Source: Rhodothermales bacterium
GTDB taxonomy: Bacteria; Bacteroidota; Rhodothermia; Rhodothermales; VXPQ01
Direction: 5' to 3'
Assembly (NCBI GenBank): GCA_951812345.1
Contig: OX638295.1
Coordinates: 1,064,759-1,128,758 of the forward strand
DNA length: 64,000 nucleotides
Below, one piece after another: positions 33,710 to 42,133 of this stretch; the first letter of the stretch is position 1, and each line of letters opens with the position of its first letter. Under the pieces are notes generated by a model, which worked only from the letters and a program-made list of their open reading frames with translations, had not been told where the DNA came from and made no database searches. Position numbers and translations under genes: made by a program.

Positions 33710-35094
33710 AAATGATATGATTTGGGTCGGGTGAGGTTGTGATAGCCGATAACGGACAGGGCGCCGCCTCTGCCGGTGTTTTTGCAGCCGGTCCAGCAAA
33801 GTGCGGGGTCCAGATAGTCCGCGCGGTTCATGAATACCGTACCGGTTTCAAGCCGTGCGCCAATGGCTTCTGCGCGTGCCGGATCTTTGGTCCAAAGCGA
33901 AGCGGTGAGACCGAACTCGGAATCGTTCATCAATTCGATCGCCTCTTCGTCCGACGACACGTTCATGATGCCGACAACCGGCCCAAAACTCTCATCGCGC
34001 ATCACGCGCATATCATGCGTAACACCGGTCAGGATTTGCGGAGACAGATAGGCGCCGCCGTCATCTTCGGCAAACGTTGCTATGTGCGCCCTGGCGCCCT
34101 GCTCGATCGCCTCGGCAATTTGCGTTCGCACCTCTTCGGCAAAACGTATACTTGCCATTGGCCCAAGGGTGGTGTTCTTATCCAGCGGGTTACCAAGCTT
34201 ATAGCCTTTGACAATCGTAACCGCTTTCTCGACAAACTCGTCAAACAGGCTTTCGTGCACATAGATGCGTTCTATGGCGCAACAACATTGACCGGAGTTG
34301 AACATGGCTCCGTCGATCAAGGATTCAGCTGCGGCATCCGGATCGACATCGTCCATCACATAGCCCGGGTCCTTTCCGCCCAGCTCGGTGCCTACGCCGG
34401 TGAACGTTCCGGCGGCTGCGATTTCCATCGTTCTGCCGCCGCCAACCGAACCCGTGAAGTTGATAAAGTCAAAAGCGTTCTGCGCAATCAACTCCGCGGT
34501 CGTCTCATGATCCAAAAACACGTTTTGAAAGATATCCGCCGGTATGCCTGCTTCGGTGAATGCCCGTACCATGCGCTCGCCCGCCAGCAGGGTTTGGGTT
34601 GCATGTTTCAGCATGACCGCATTGCCTGCAATGAGCGCCGGCGCTACGGAATTGATTGCCGTCAGGTATGGGTAGTTCCACGGGGCAACCACGAACACCA
34701 GGCCTTGCGGTTCTCGTTTTATTACCCTACGGAAGGTGTTGCTGTCCTCTATTTCGATGGCTTGCAAAGCCTCTTCGGCAATATCCGCCATGTAGCCGGC
34801 GCGTTCGTTGACGCCGCGGAACTCGCCGCCATAGCGCACCGGACGGCCCATCATGTGGGCCAGTTCGATCACGACTTCATCGTCCATATCGCCGATGCCG
34901 GCCACCCCCGCCATCACAAGTTCCACGCGTTGCGACAGTGGGCGCTGTCTCCAGTCCATCTGCGCTTCTCTGGCTCTGATGGCTGCCGCGCTGGCCTCCT
35001 CAAGCGTCATGCAGTTCCGTTCTGCATACACAGAGCCGTCGATAGGGGACACACAGGTAAGTGTCCTGGTCATCACAAACCTCTTGTCCTGCAA
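33697..35094 (-). CDS. Aldehyde dehydrogenase (465 aa), 3' end rewritten by MITE
   Basis: NAD(P)-dependent aldehyde dehydrogenase. The proton-relay Asn is in VVAPWNYPYL, the Glu in GTELGGKDPGYV, and the catalytic Cys in MFNSGQCCCAIERIYV; the late motif ESFGPVVGIM is present. The C-terminus reads GYHNLTRPKSYHL and then Arg-Ile-Leu-stop, with the last residues and stop encoded by the terminal repeat of the MITE. Natural endings in the family are about this long, so activity is probably kept. It follows the glutamine-synthetase-like gene by 39 bases, suggesting oxidation of a gamma-glutamylated or free amino-aldehyde as in putrescine-type pathways. Confidence 0.9.
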   Translation of the reverse strand: MQDKRFVMTRTLTCVSPIDGSVYAERNCMTLEEASAAAIRAREAQMDWRQRPLSQRVELVMAGVAGIGDMDDEVVIELAHMMGRPVRYGGEFRGVNERAGYMADIAEEALQAIEIEDSNTFRRVIKREPQGLVFVVAPWNYPYLTAINSVAPALIAGNAVMLKHATQTLLAGERMVRAFTEAGIPADIFQNVFLDHETTAELIAQNAFDFINFTGSVGGGRTMEIAAAGTFTGVGTELGGKDPGYVMDDVDPDAAAESLIDGAMFNSGQCCCAIERIYVHESLFDEFVEKAVTIVKGYKLGNPLDKNTTLGPMASIRFAEEVRTQIAEAIEQGARAHIATFAEDDGGAYLSPQILTGVTHDMRVMRDESFGPVVGIMNVSSDEEAIELMNDSEFGLTASLWTKDPARAEAIGARLETGTVFMNRADYLDPALCWTGCKNTGRGGALSVIGYHNLTRPKSYHLRIL

Positions 35095-35133
35095 ATGAAT
35101 GCTGGTGGGGTTTACCGTTTGTTCATCCCGGTC

Positions 35134-36504
35134 TCACGACCGCTCAAACCCGCGTGCGACCTCATAATCGGTTACGACACGGTCGAACTCTTCCAACTCC
35201 CACTCGGCTGTCCGGCAGTAGTGATCGATCACTTCATCGCCGAATGCCTCACGCAGCATTGCGGATCCCTTGAGCGCTTCGCGGGCATCGCGAAGGTTCT
35301 TTGGAATCATTCCGCTGCTGCCTTCATACGCATCGCCTTTGGCGGGCGGAACAAGCTCGAGCGCCTCCTCGATCCCCTTGATGCCGGCCGCGATCTGGGC
35401 GGCAAGGGCCAGATAAGGATTGATGTCCGAACCGCCGATGCGGCATTCAACCCGCACCGCCTCGGTTCCGTCGCCGCATAAACGGAAACCGGCGGTACGG
35501 TTGTCGACAGACCAGATTATCCGTGTCGGGGCAAACGTTCCTTTTTGAAACCGTTTGTAGCTGTTGACATAGGGCGCGAGAAAACAGGTGCATTCGACGG
35601 CGTATTTCAACAGCCCGGCCAGATAGTTGCGCATGAGTGCGGACATGCCCAATTCGTCGTTCGCATCGAAAAATGCTGATTTACCGTCTTTCCAAATCGA
35701 TTGGTGGACGTGGGATGAGGAGCCGACCTTGTTGTGGTGCCATTTTGACAAAAACGTCGCCGCCCGCCCTTTTTGCCAGGCGATTTCCTTGACCGCATGC
35801 TTGGCGATGGTGTGATGGTCTGCTGTTTCCAGAGCCGGAGCATACCTGATGTTGAGTTCTTCCTGACCGGTCTCCGCCTCCCCCTTGGAATTCTCCACGG
35901 GTACGCCGGCCGCGACCAGATAATTGCGCACCGGGCGCATGATATCCTCTTCCTTGGTGGTTTGCAGGATATGGTAATCCTGATTGTAGCCCGAAATCGG
36001 CTCCAGGCTGCGGAATCCCTCCTTGCGGATATCATCGAAGCTCTTCTCAAACAAAAAGAATTCAAGCTCGGTTGCCATCATCGCCGTCAACCCCATCGCT
36101 TCGAGCCGGGCCACCTGCTTTTTCAGTACCGCCCTTGGCGAATGGGCGACTTCTTTATGGGTGTGATGATCGAGAATGTCGCACAACACCATAGCCGTCC
36201 CCTCAAGCCAGGGCAGGGGCCGCAACGTGCTCAAATCCGGTTTCATGACATAGTCGCCATAGCCGCTTTGCCAACTGGTCGAGGCGTAGCCGTCCGGCGT
36301 GGCCATCTCCAGGTCGGTTGCCAGCAGATAGTCGCAGCAATGCGTTTCTTCCCAGGCGCTATCAACGAAGTGTCGGGCGACAAAGCGTTTACCCATCAGC
36401 CGGCCCTGCATGTCGACGAGACACGCAAGGACCGTATCTACCGATCCATCGGACACGGCCGTTTTCAATTCCTCAAAGGTCAATACTTCAGACATCGGCG
36501 TCAC
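35134..36504 (-). CDS. Glutamine-synthetase-family ligase (PuuA-like, 456 aa)
   Basis: Glutamine synthetase fold enzyme. It has the N-terminal beta-grasp, MATELEFFLFEKSFDD (metal-binding Glu), VGSSSHVHQSIW (the HVHQS block), NSYKRFQKGTFAPTRIIWSV, and the C-terminal VECRIGGSDINPYLALAAQI. The adenylation-site loop of true GlnA is not evident. Together with the adjoining aldehyde dehydrogenase this points to a gamma-glutamyl-amine synthetase such as PuuA (putrescine) or an analogue for another amine, but the substrate is inferred only from context. ATG 36495 (three codons in) is an alternative start. Confidence 0.88.
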   Translation of the reverse strand: MTPMSEVLTFEELKTAVSDGSVDTVLACLVDMQGRLMGKRFVARHFVDSAWEETHCCDYLLATDLEMATPDGYASTSWQSGYGDYVMKPDLSTLRPLPWLEGTAMVLCDILDHHTHKEVAHSPRAVLKKQVARLEAMGLTAMMATELEFFLFEKSFDDIRKEGFRSLEPISGYNQDYHILQTTKEEDIMRPVRNYLVAAGVPVENSKGEAETGQEELNIRYAPALETADHHTIAKHAVKEIAWQKGRAATFLSKWHHNKVGSSSHVHQSIWKDGKSAFFDANDELGMSALMRNYLAGLLKYAVECTCFLAPYVNSYKRFQKGTFAPTRIIWSVDNRTAGFRLCGDGTEAVRVECRIGGSDINPYLALAAQIAAGIKGIEEALELVPPAKGDAYEGSSGMIPKNLRDAREALKGSAMLREAFGDEVIDHYCRTAEWELEEFDRVVTDYEVARGFERS

Positions 36505-36680
36505 CCCCTTCTTGGTGGTACTCGGACCGGTTCATCACAAACCAACCGGCAAGTTTTGCGATTTTGGTTGATAGTCAGCCGGAACAGCCCTTACCGCCGG
36601 CCCCGGCAGTTGTAATGTCTCACCGGCAATACGATAAACACTATCGGCTGCAAGGCGAAAGTGGGTTATGCAAACATCAT

Positions 36681-37445
36681 TCAGTCCCGCAGCAGTTCCA
36701 GAACTTGCGCATGCAGTTCCGGGGTTGCCGCCGCGATTATTGTACCGTTCGACTTCAGACTCAGTGGCTGTCCGGACCAATCCGATATCGAACCACCCGC
36801 CGCCTGCACCACCGTCGATATCGGCAGGTAGTCATAGGGTTTCAGGTCAAAATCGACCGCCACGTCCGCAAATCCGGCGGCAACCAGGGCGTGTGAATAG
36901 CAGTCGTGGGCAAACCGCCGCGTCTGTCCCGAATGGACAAGGCGAGCAAACTTCCCGGGATGTTCGGCGAAGATTTTCCCTCCTTCATTGATATAGAGTA
37001 TTGATTGGTTGAGTTGCCTTTGGCCCGATGTTTTGATCGGAATGCCGTTCATCGTGGCGCCTGATCCGGCCTCGGCGGCAAAGATTTCGCCCAGAGCGGG
37101 CATTCCGATGATTCCGATATCCGGCACTCCGCCGGATAGATGTCCGAGAAGGAACCCAAAGAGCGGGCTCCCGGCTATGAAGGATCGGGTTCCATCGATC
37201 GGATCAATGACCCACATGTGCTCCGAATCGGCCCGTTCAATACCGTGCTCCTCTCCGAAGATTCCGTCTTCGGGGTAGCGCTCGCCCAGGATCTCGCGAA
37301 TTCGGTACTCAATGTTGCGGTCAGCCTGGGTTACAGGGCTCTCATCCGATTTGAACTCGACGTCAGTTTTTCTCCTGAAATATCTCAGTGCGGTTTCAGA
37401 TGCGATTTTCGCAATCTCAATTGCATGTTCAAATCTGGTCGCCAT
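36681..37445 (-). CDS. Inositol-monophosphatase-like phosphatase (HisN-like, 254 aa)
   Basis: Mg-dependent IMPase superfamily enzyme. It has FGEEHG (metal ligand Glu), MWVIDPIDGTRSFIAGSPLFG (the DPxDGT motif) and DVAVDFDLKPYDYLPISTVV (third Asp). I start at ATG 37445, where GGGG precedes and homology begins (MATRFEHAIEIAKIASETAL); the frame is open for 49 more codons with non-family sequence. The overall pattern is closest to histidinol-phosphatases of the HisN type. It lies 176 bases upstream of the glutamine-synthetase-like gene and may belong to the same cluster. Confidence 0.87.
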   Translation of the reverse strand: MATRFEHAIEIAKIASETALRYFRRKTDVEFKSDESPVTQADRNIEYRIREILGERYPEDGIFGEEHGIERADSEHMWVIDPIDGTRSFIAGSPLFGFLLGHLSGGVPDIGIIGMPALGEIFAAEAGSGATMNGIPIKTSGQRQLNQSILYINEGGKIFAEHPGKFARLVHSGQTRRFAHDCYSHALVAAGFADVAVDFDLKPYDYLPISTVVQAAGGSISDWSGQPLSLKSNGTIIAAATPELHAQVLELLRD

Positions 37446-37662
37446 TAGTGCCCCAATCCCTGACTCTGTATCGAAATTTCGATCCCGATCTCCCAATTCG
37501 CCAACGCTTTGTTCCTGACTGATCCTCCTGGCATTCCGAGCGTGTCGAGTCGCTGAAGTTCCCGGTGCGCATGAGACGCACTTGCCGTACATGTGAGTTC
37601 CACGTGACGATCGGAAGAAGTTCGATTCGATTAAACAAGAACGGACTGATACGTGTTGGGCT

Positions 37663-37697
37663 TGTGCTTGAGGTCTCAGCGGGTGCGTCGATGCCCG
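37663..37697 (+). repeat. Dispersed GTCTCATCGGGT repeat, diverged copy
   Basis: TGTGCTTGAGGTCTCAGCGG then GTGCGTCGATGCCC. It is next to the type IIG gene fragment, just as the copy at 28941-28975 is next to the start of the intact type IIG gene, so the two were probably duplicated together. Confidence 0.5.
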
Positions 37698-37703
37698 GCT
37701 CGT

Positions 37704-37826
37704 TCAGGGATTGGCGATCCGGTCCACCGCGTGCAGCAGGTCGAGGATGGTCTTGTTCCGGGGCCATTCCCGCTTGCGGGCGAACGCCGCCGCGTGGGAG
37801 CGTATTTCATTCCAGGACAGGCGCAT
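37704..37826 (-). pseudogene. Type IIG gene 5' scrap (40 codons)
   Basis: The minus strand from 37826 reads MRLSWNEIRSHAAAFARKRE, near-identical to the first residues of the type IIG enzyme (MHLSWNEIRSRAAEFARKWE). It then diverges to WPRNKTILDLLHAVDRIANP and stops. It is a remnant of a second type IIG gene joined to other sequence by deletion. It lies just beyond the stop of the LRR/peptidase gene. Confidence 0.7.
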
Positions 37827-37837
37827 GCGCTCTATAT

Positions 37838-40546
37838 TTACTTCAGCAGGATCATTTTTTGCGTCAGCGTTTGCTCGCCTGCTTCCAGCACGTACACATA
37901 CACGCCACTTGTCCAGTCTAAAGCGTCGAGACGGATTTCGTGCGTTCCTGCGGGTCGAACCTCGTCGGCCAATGTGGCTACTTCCTGCCCAAGCATATTG
38001 TACACGGAAAGACGAACTTGCCCGGTTTGCGGTTGCGCCCACCGGATGAACGTAGACGGATTGAAGGGATTGGGGTAATTCTGCGCAAGAGAGAGGGCTA
38101 CAGGGATCTCCTCATCTTCCGTAGACATGGGATCATAGTTCTGAGAGGCTGCTATGTTAAGGGTGATTACAGGTTGATCCGGCCTCGGGTTGTTATGTAC
38201 GGCGATAAGCGTTACACGGTCGTAATCCCCGGTAACCGTGTATTCACTAACATCGCTGTCAATTTCCACAAGTTCTTTTGTGTTATCCCGTTCCTTGAAT
38301 AACCGAAGCGATGTGATTGTATTATGATTGGTATCAATTGAGAGATGCATGTCGGAGGAACTTCCGTAGGTGATGTAACCAAACCCTCCTGGATGTATCT
38401 GAAGCTCTTTTTCCGAAAATGAATTATCTGAAAAATTGACAACCACAACGTTTAGGGGCCACATCTCCTTATTCGCATATCTTGTTGTTTCATAGCCATG
38501 ATTTACTCCATTAAGAAAAACAGTAGGGTCATTAACGAGATTTGTAGTGTGATAATCCACCACAATATTCGAAAGAGTAAGAGAAGAATCGAGCGAGGAG
38601 AGGGCATAGTCCAGTCCGTCAATACCCTGATACCAGTCACCATTGTCCGGATTATCCGGATCGCAAACACCCCCAGGCTTACATACCTGTATAAGATATT
38701 TCATATTATCTGACCCAATACGATCAGCAAGATACGTTGCGAATATCCTGGCGTTATCATAATCGAAAGGGCGTGGAGGAAAGAGAGGCTCACCAGGGGA
38801 TGAAGGATTGTTATACGGAAAAGTAAACAGACTATCTCCCTCAGCAAACATTATGTTATCAGCCGCCCATTCGGCTAAACCTTCAATAAAAAAATCAATG
38901 TCCAAATATGTGCCATATACATTATGTATATTATGTACATATTCATGTGCGATGACTTGAGAATATACCAGATGTCCTGGTCCAAACGGAGAAGAGTTAT
39001 ATTGGAAGATATTTATACTGCTGGAATGAGTGAAAGCCAGTCCTAAGTATTTCCAATGATAAATATGACAAAGCATATCCACGATTCTTTCGCCATTATT
39101 ATCATTCACATGATTTTCTCGAACTGTTCCTAAAAGATCTCTTCCATATTCAAAAATGCCCTTTGTAGAATCTGCAGGTATCGAAGAAAAAATATAGGTC
39201 AAAAAATTCTCCATAGATTCATCAGAAATATTTATTGTTTGAAACGCCTCGTCCGAAATCCATACCCTCCCATAAGAATTTTCTTGTATTAATATGAATT
39301 CAACAGGTCTTATAGTAGGAGGGTCATCCTCCTGAAGTATTTCAAAAATTTGCCTCCTGTTATTGACAAATTCCTCAGGTACCCGGAGACAATTATTGAT
39401 CAATCCTGGATTGTCGTCCAACAGAACCCTTATCTGAGGGAGTAATAAAATGTTACATACTTCAGAAGGTATTTCACCAGTCAATCGATTGGAACGAAGG
39501 CTAAGTGTCTTCAGGTTCACAAGATTACCCATTTCGGGGGGTAGGGAGCCGGTCAACCGGTTAGAACTAAGGCTTAGCCCTCTCAGGTTTACCAGATTTC
39601 CTATCTCGGAAGGTATCTGTCCTGTTAATTGATTGGATCCAAGATAAAGCTCGGTTAGATGCACGAGATTGCCTATTTCCGGAGGTATCGGATCCCTAAG
39701 CAGATTAGAACTCATACCAAGATATGTGAGATTTACCAGATTTCCTATCTCGACAGGAATCGGTCCCGTTAATTGATTGCCAGAGAAAATGAGAAGGGTC
39801 AGGTTCACGAGATTACCTATTTCTGGAGGAATCGAACCGGTTAATCCATTGTTTCCCAAATTGACAGACGTTAGACTGATAAGATTACCTATCCCTGAAG
39901 GAATACCACTATTTATATCGTTGGCACCGAGATTTATTTCTTTCAGATTCACCAGGTTTATTATCCCAGGAGGTATAGGGCCGGTTAACTCATTTTGTGC
40001 TAAACTAATGTGGGCCAAATTAACAAGGTCACCTATATTTGAAGGAATATGGCCGTTTATATCATTAACGTCGAGATCTATTTCTTTCAAATTCACAAGA
40101 TTGACTATCCCAGGAGGTATAGGGCCGGTCAGTTCGTTGAATCTAAGGTTTAAAATCTCTAAATGGATAAGATTTTCTATTTCGAAAGGTATAGAACCGG
40201 TGAGATCGTTTCCTTCAAGGTTAATTTTCCTTAAATACACAAGATCCCCTATATCAGGGGGTATAGAACCGGTAAGTCCATTATGATGATTAAACTCAAT
40301 GGATTCTACTCGCCCGTCTTCATTGGTAGTAATACCATACCACTCTCCAAGAGGCTTATCGCTTTTCCAGTTGGTATTGCCTCTCCAGTTATCTCCTCCC
40401 GTTGAGTCGTACAACGCCACCAGCGCAGCACGATCTGTCTCTACCGAGCCCTGGGCTGCGACCAGGGTGGGGAACGCGAGGAGGCAGGCGATGCCGAGGA
40501 GCAGCTGAGAGGTCAAGCATTTTATGGCAGAGTATGGCATTTTCAT
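37838..40546 (-). CDS. Secreted LRR metallopeptidase-like protein with T9SS sorting domain (902 aa)
   Basis: A signal peptide ends at TLVAAQG. Plant-type leucine-rich repeats fill about residues 60-380 (about twelve units of the form NxLTGxIPPEIGNLVNLxxL). A peptidase-like region (about 400-700) follows, with the gluzincin pattern IAHEYVHNIHNVYG and, further on, FFIEGLAEWAAD as the third zinc ligand. The C-terminal about 90 residues are a type A sorting domain (SLAQNYPNPFNPSTFIRW, then LSVYNMLGQEV) that directs export by the type IX system and surface attachment. AT content is much higher than in flanking genes, indicating recent transfer. Likely a cell-surface protease with a recognition module; target unknown. 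Confidence 0.85.
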   Translation of the reverse strand: MKMPYSAIKCLTSQLLLGIACLLAFPTLVAAQGSVETDRAALVALYDSTGGDNWRGNTNWKSDKPLGEWYGITTNEDGRVESIEFNHHNGLTGSIPPDIGDLVYLRKINLEGNDLTGSIPFEIENLIHLEILNLRFNELTGPIPPGIVNLVNLKEIDLDVNDINGHIPSNIGDLVNLAHISLAQNELTGPIPPGIINLVNLKEINLGANDINSGIPSGIGNLISLTSVNLGNNGLTGSIPPEIGNLVNLTLLIFSGNQLTGPIPVEIGNLVNLTYLGMSSNLLRDPIPPEIGNLVHLTELYLGSNQLTGQIPSEIGNLVNLRGLSLSSNRLTGSLPPEMGNLVNLKTLSLRSNRLTGEIPSEVCNILLLPQIRVLLDDNPGLINNCLRVPEEFVNNRRQIFEILQEDDPPTIRPVEFILIQENSYGRVWISDEAFQTINISDESMENFLTYIFSSIPADSTKGIFEYGRDLLGTVRENHVNDNNGERIVDMLCHIYHWKYLGLAFTHSSSINIFQYNSSPFGPGHLVYSQVIAHEYVHNIHNVYGTYLDIDFFIEGLAEWAADNIMFAEGDSLFTFPYNNPSSPGEPLFPPRPFDYDNARIFATYLADRIGSDNMKYLIQVCKPGGVCDPDNPDNGDWYQGIDGLDYALSSLDSSLTLSNIVVDYHTTNLVNDPTVFLNGVNHGYETTRYANKEMWPLNVVVVNFSDNSFSEKELQIHPGGFGYITYGSSSDMHLSIDTNHNTITSLRLFKERDNTKELVEIDSDVSEYTVTGDYDRVTLIAVHNNPRPDQPVITLNIAASQNYDPMSTEDEEIPVALSLAQNYPNPFNPSTFIRWAQPQTGQVRLSVYNMLGQEVATLADEVRPAGTHEIRLDALDWTSGVYVYVLEAGEQTLTQKMILLK

Positions 40547-40816
40547 GGCCTGTCAGGTTTGTGAGAGTAAGAGGAGCGGGGGGCCATAAAAGGTGCATAG
40601 TGCTATACGTGTCCTGACGCCGGGCTATACCGCTTTGGCAAACGGTTTCCATTTGTACAATACGTCATCGGGGATTCAGTTGCACGCCTGACCATCACTT
40701 CGAACACAAAAAGCGCACTGCGTCGAGGGACGAGGTACAGTATGGCGCCGATACGCGTATTCGGCACCCAACGCATTCTGGCGAGCTAAGCCGACAAAGC
40801 AGCGAGCGAATAGCCG

Positions 40817-42097
40817 CTACGGTCGTGAACAAGCCTCCTGCCGCTTCGCCACGATCGCCGTCCGATCATCGCAGTATGCGGCGGTCGGGTCGGGCTGGAA
40901 GGCTGCAACCGTTTCTTCCAGTTTTTCGATGATCGCTTTGGCTGACAGGTCGGCATGTTGGCGAAGCGTCTCCGCGATACCCTCTTCGCCGAGCGGTTCG
41001 CCGTCTGCCCCTTCCGTATCCGAATACCCGTCCGTACAGATGGCGAGCACATCTCCCTCGAGGAATTGCAGCGTTTCCTGTTCGGGGAGGAGGTCCGGGA
41101 GAATGCCGATGGGCGGGCTTGCCGGGGGAAGCGGCGTGACCGTTCCCTCGCGCACGAGCAGCGCGGCGCTGTGTCCCGCATTCACATAGGTCAGCACGCC
41201 TGCCTGCGTGTCGAGTACGCCGTAGAACAGGGTGACGAATTCTTCGGGGCTCGTATCCTCCCAGACGGCGCGGTTCACTTTGCGCAGCACATCCTGTATG
41301 GAGAAGATGTTCTCGGCCTGCACCCGGAGCGCCGTCCGGACGGTGGCCATGAGGAGAGCCGCCGGAACGCCCTTGCCGGAGATGTCCCCCTCGACGATGC
41401 CGAGATTGCCTCCGGGCAGTTCGATGAAGTCGAAGAAGTCTCCGCCGATCTCATAGCAGGGGTGGCAGGCGCCTGCGATGTCGAAAGGAGGAATGGAGGG
41501 GGCGCTTTCCGGCATGAGCTTGCGCTGAATGTCGGCAGCGATTTCCAGTTCGTGTTCGATCTGCCGAAGGGCGATTTGCTCCTTGTAGAGCCAGGCCAGT
41601 GAGATAGCAACAGACGCCTGGTTGGCCATGGTGCTGAATAGGCGCCGTTCGTCCAGAGTAAAATCGTGCGGTCCGGGGCTGAACATCGAGAGGGTACCGA
41701 TCGCCTCGCCATCCTGCACGAGTGGAGCGGACAGGAAGGAATGGACGCCTTCGCCTGCTGCTTCGCGCACATAGTCCGTTCGCGGGTCCCTCGCAATGTC
41801 CATGATCGCGATCGGTTCGTGGTTTCCTGCGGCGAACTGCCGGAAGATGCTGCTGGCCGCCGTGAGCGGGTGTGCGTACAGGTATTCTTCGCTGAGGCCG
41901 GAAGAAGCCTTGAGCACCATCTCGCCCGAATGCTTGTCGAGCAGCCGGATGGCGCAGGCCCGCGCATGCATCGCCTCCGTCGTGACGCGCACGATTTCGT
42001 CGAGCAGAAGCGGCAGTTCGAGGTAGGTTTTCGTAAGGAGCCCGCTTGTAAAATCAAGCGCAGAGAGCTTCTCTTCGGCTCCGTGCAATATAGTCAT
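40817..42097 (-). CDS. GAF-SpoIIE serine phosphatase (RsbU-like, 426 aa)
   Basis: The N-terminal GAF domain (about residues 10-180; HARACIRLLD-type start, HSFLSAPLVQDGEAIGTLSM) is followed by a short coiled coil (YKEQIALRQIEHELEIAADI) and a SpoIIE/PP2C phosphatase domain. The phosphatase has EIGGDFFDFIEL and GDISGKGVPAALLM (metal-binding Asp), FYGVLDTQAGVLTYVNAGHS and LAICTDGYSDTEGADGEPLG. Such proteins dephosphorylate anti-anti-sigma factors or similar regulators in response to signals read by the GAF domain. No partner regulator is adjacent. The 270 bases upstream of the LRR gene (40547-40816) hold nothing I recognise. Confidence 0.9.
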   Translation of the reverse strand: MTILHGAEEKLSALDFTSGLLTKTYLELPLLLDEIVRVTTEAMHARACAIRLLDKHSGEMVLKASSGLSEEYLYAHPLTAASSIFRQFAAGNHEPIAIMDIARDPRTDYVREAAGEGVHSFLSAPLVQDGEAIGTLSMFSPGPHDFTLDERRLFSTMANQASVAISLAWLYKEQIALRQIEHELEIAADIQRKLMPESAPSIPPFDIAGACHPCYEIGGDFFDFIELPGGNLGIVEGDISGKGVPAALLMATVRTALRVQAENIFSIQDVLRKVNRAVWEDTSPEEFVTLFYGVLDTQAGVLTYVNAGHSAALLVREGTVTPLPPASPPIGILPDLLPEQETLQFLEGDVLAICTDGYSDTEGADGEPLGEEGIAETLRQHADLSAKAIIEKLEETVAAFQPDPTAAYCDDRTAIVAKRQEACSRP

Positions 42098-42133
42098 GGC
42101 GCACGGAATGCGGTCTGGTCAAAGAAGCGGATC

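Noticed and set aside
39450..40286. DNA repeat array
   Set aside because: The periodic sequence is the coding region of the leucine-rich repeats, so it is protein-level repetition.
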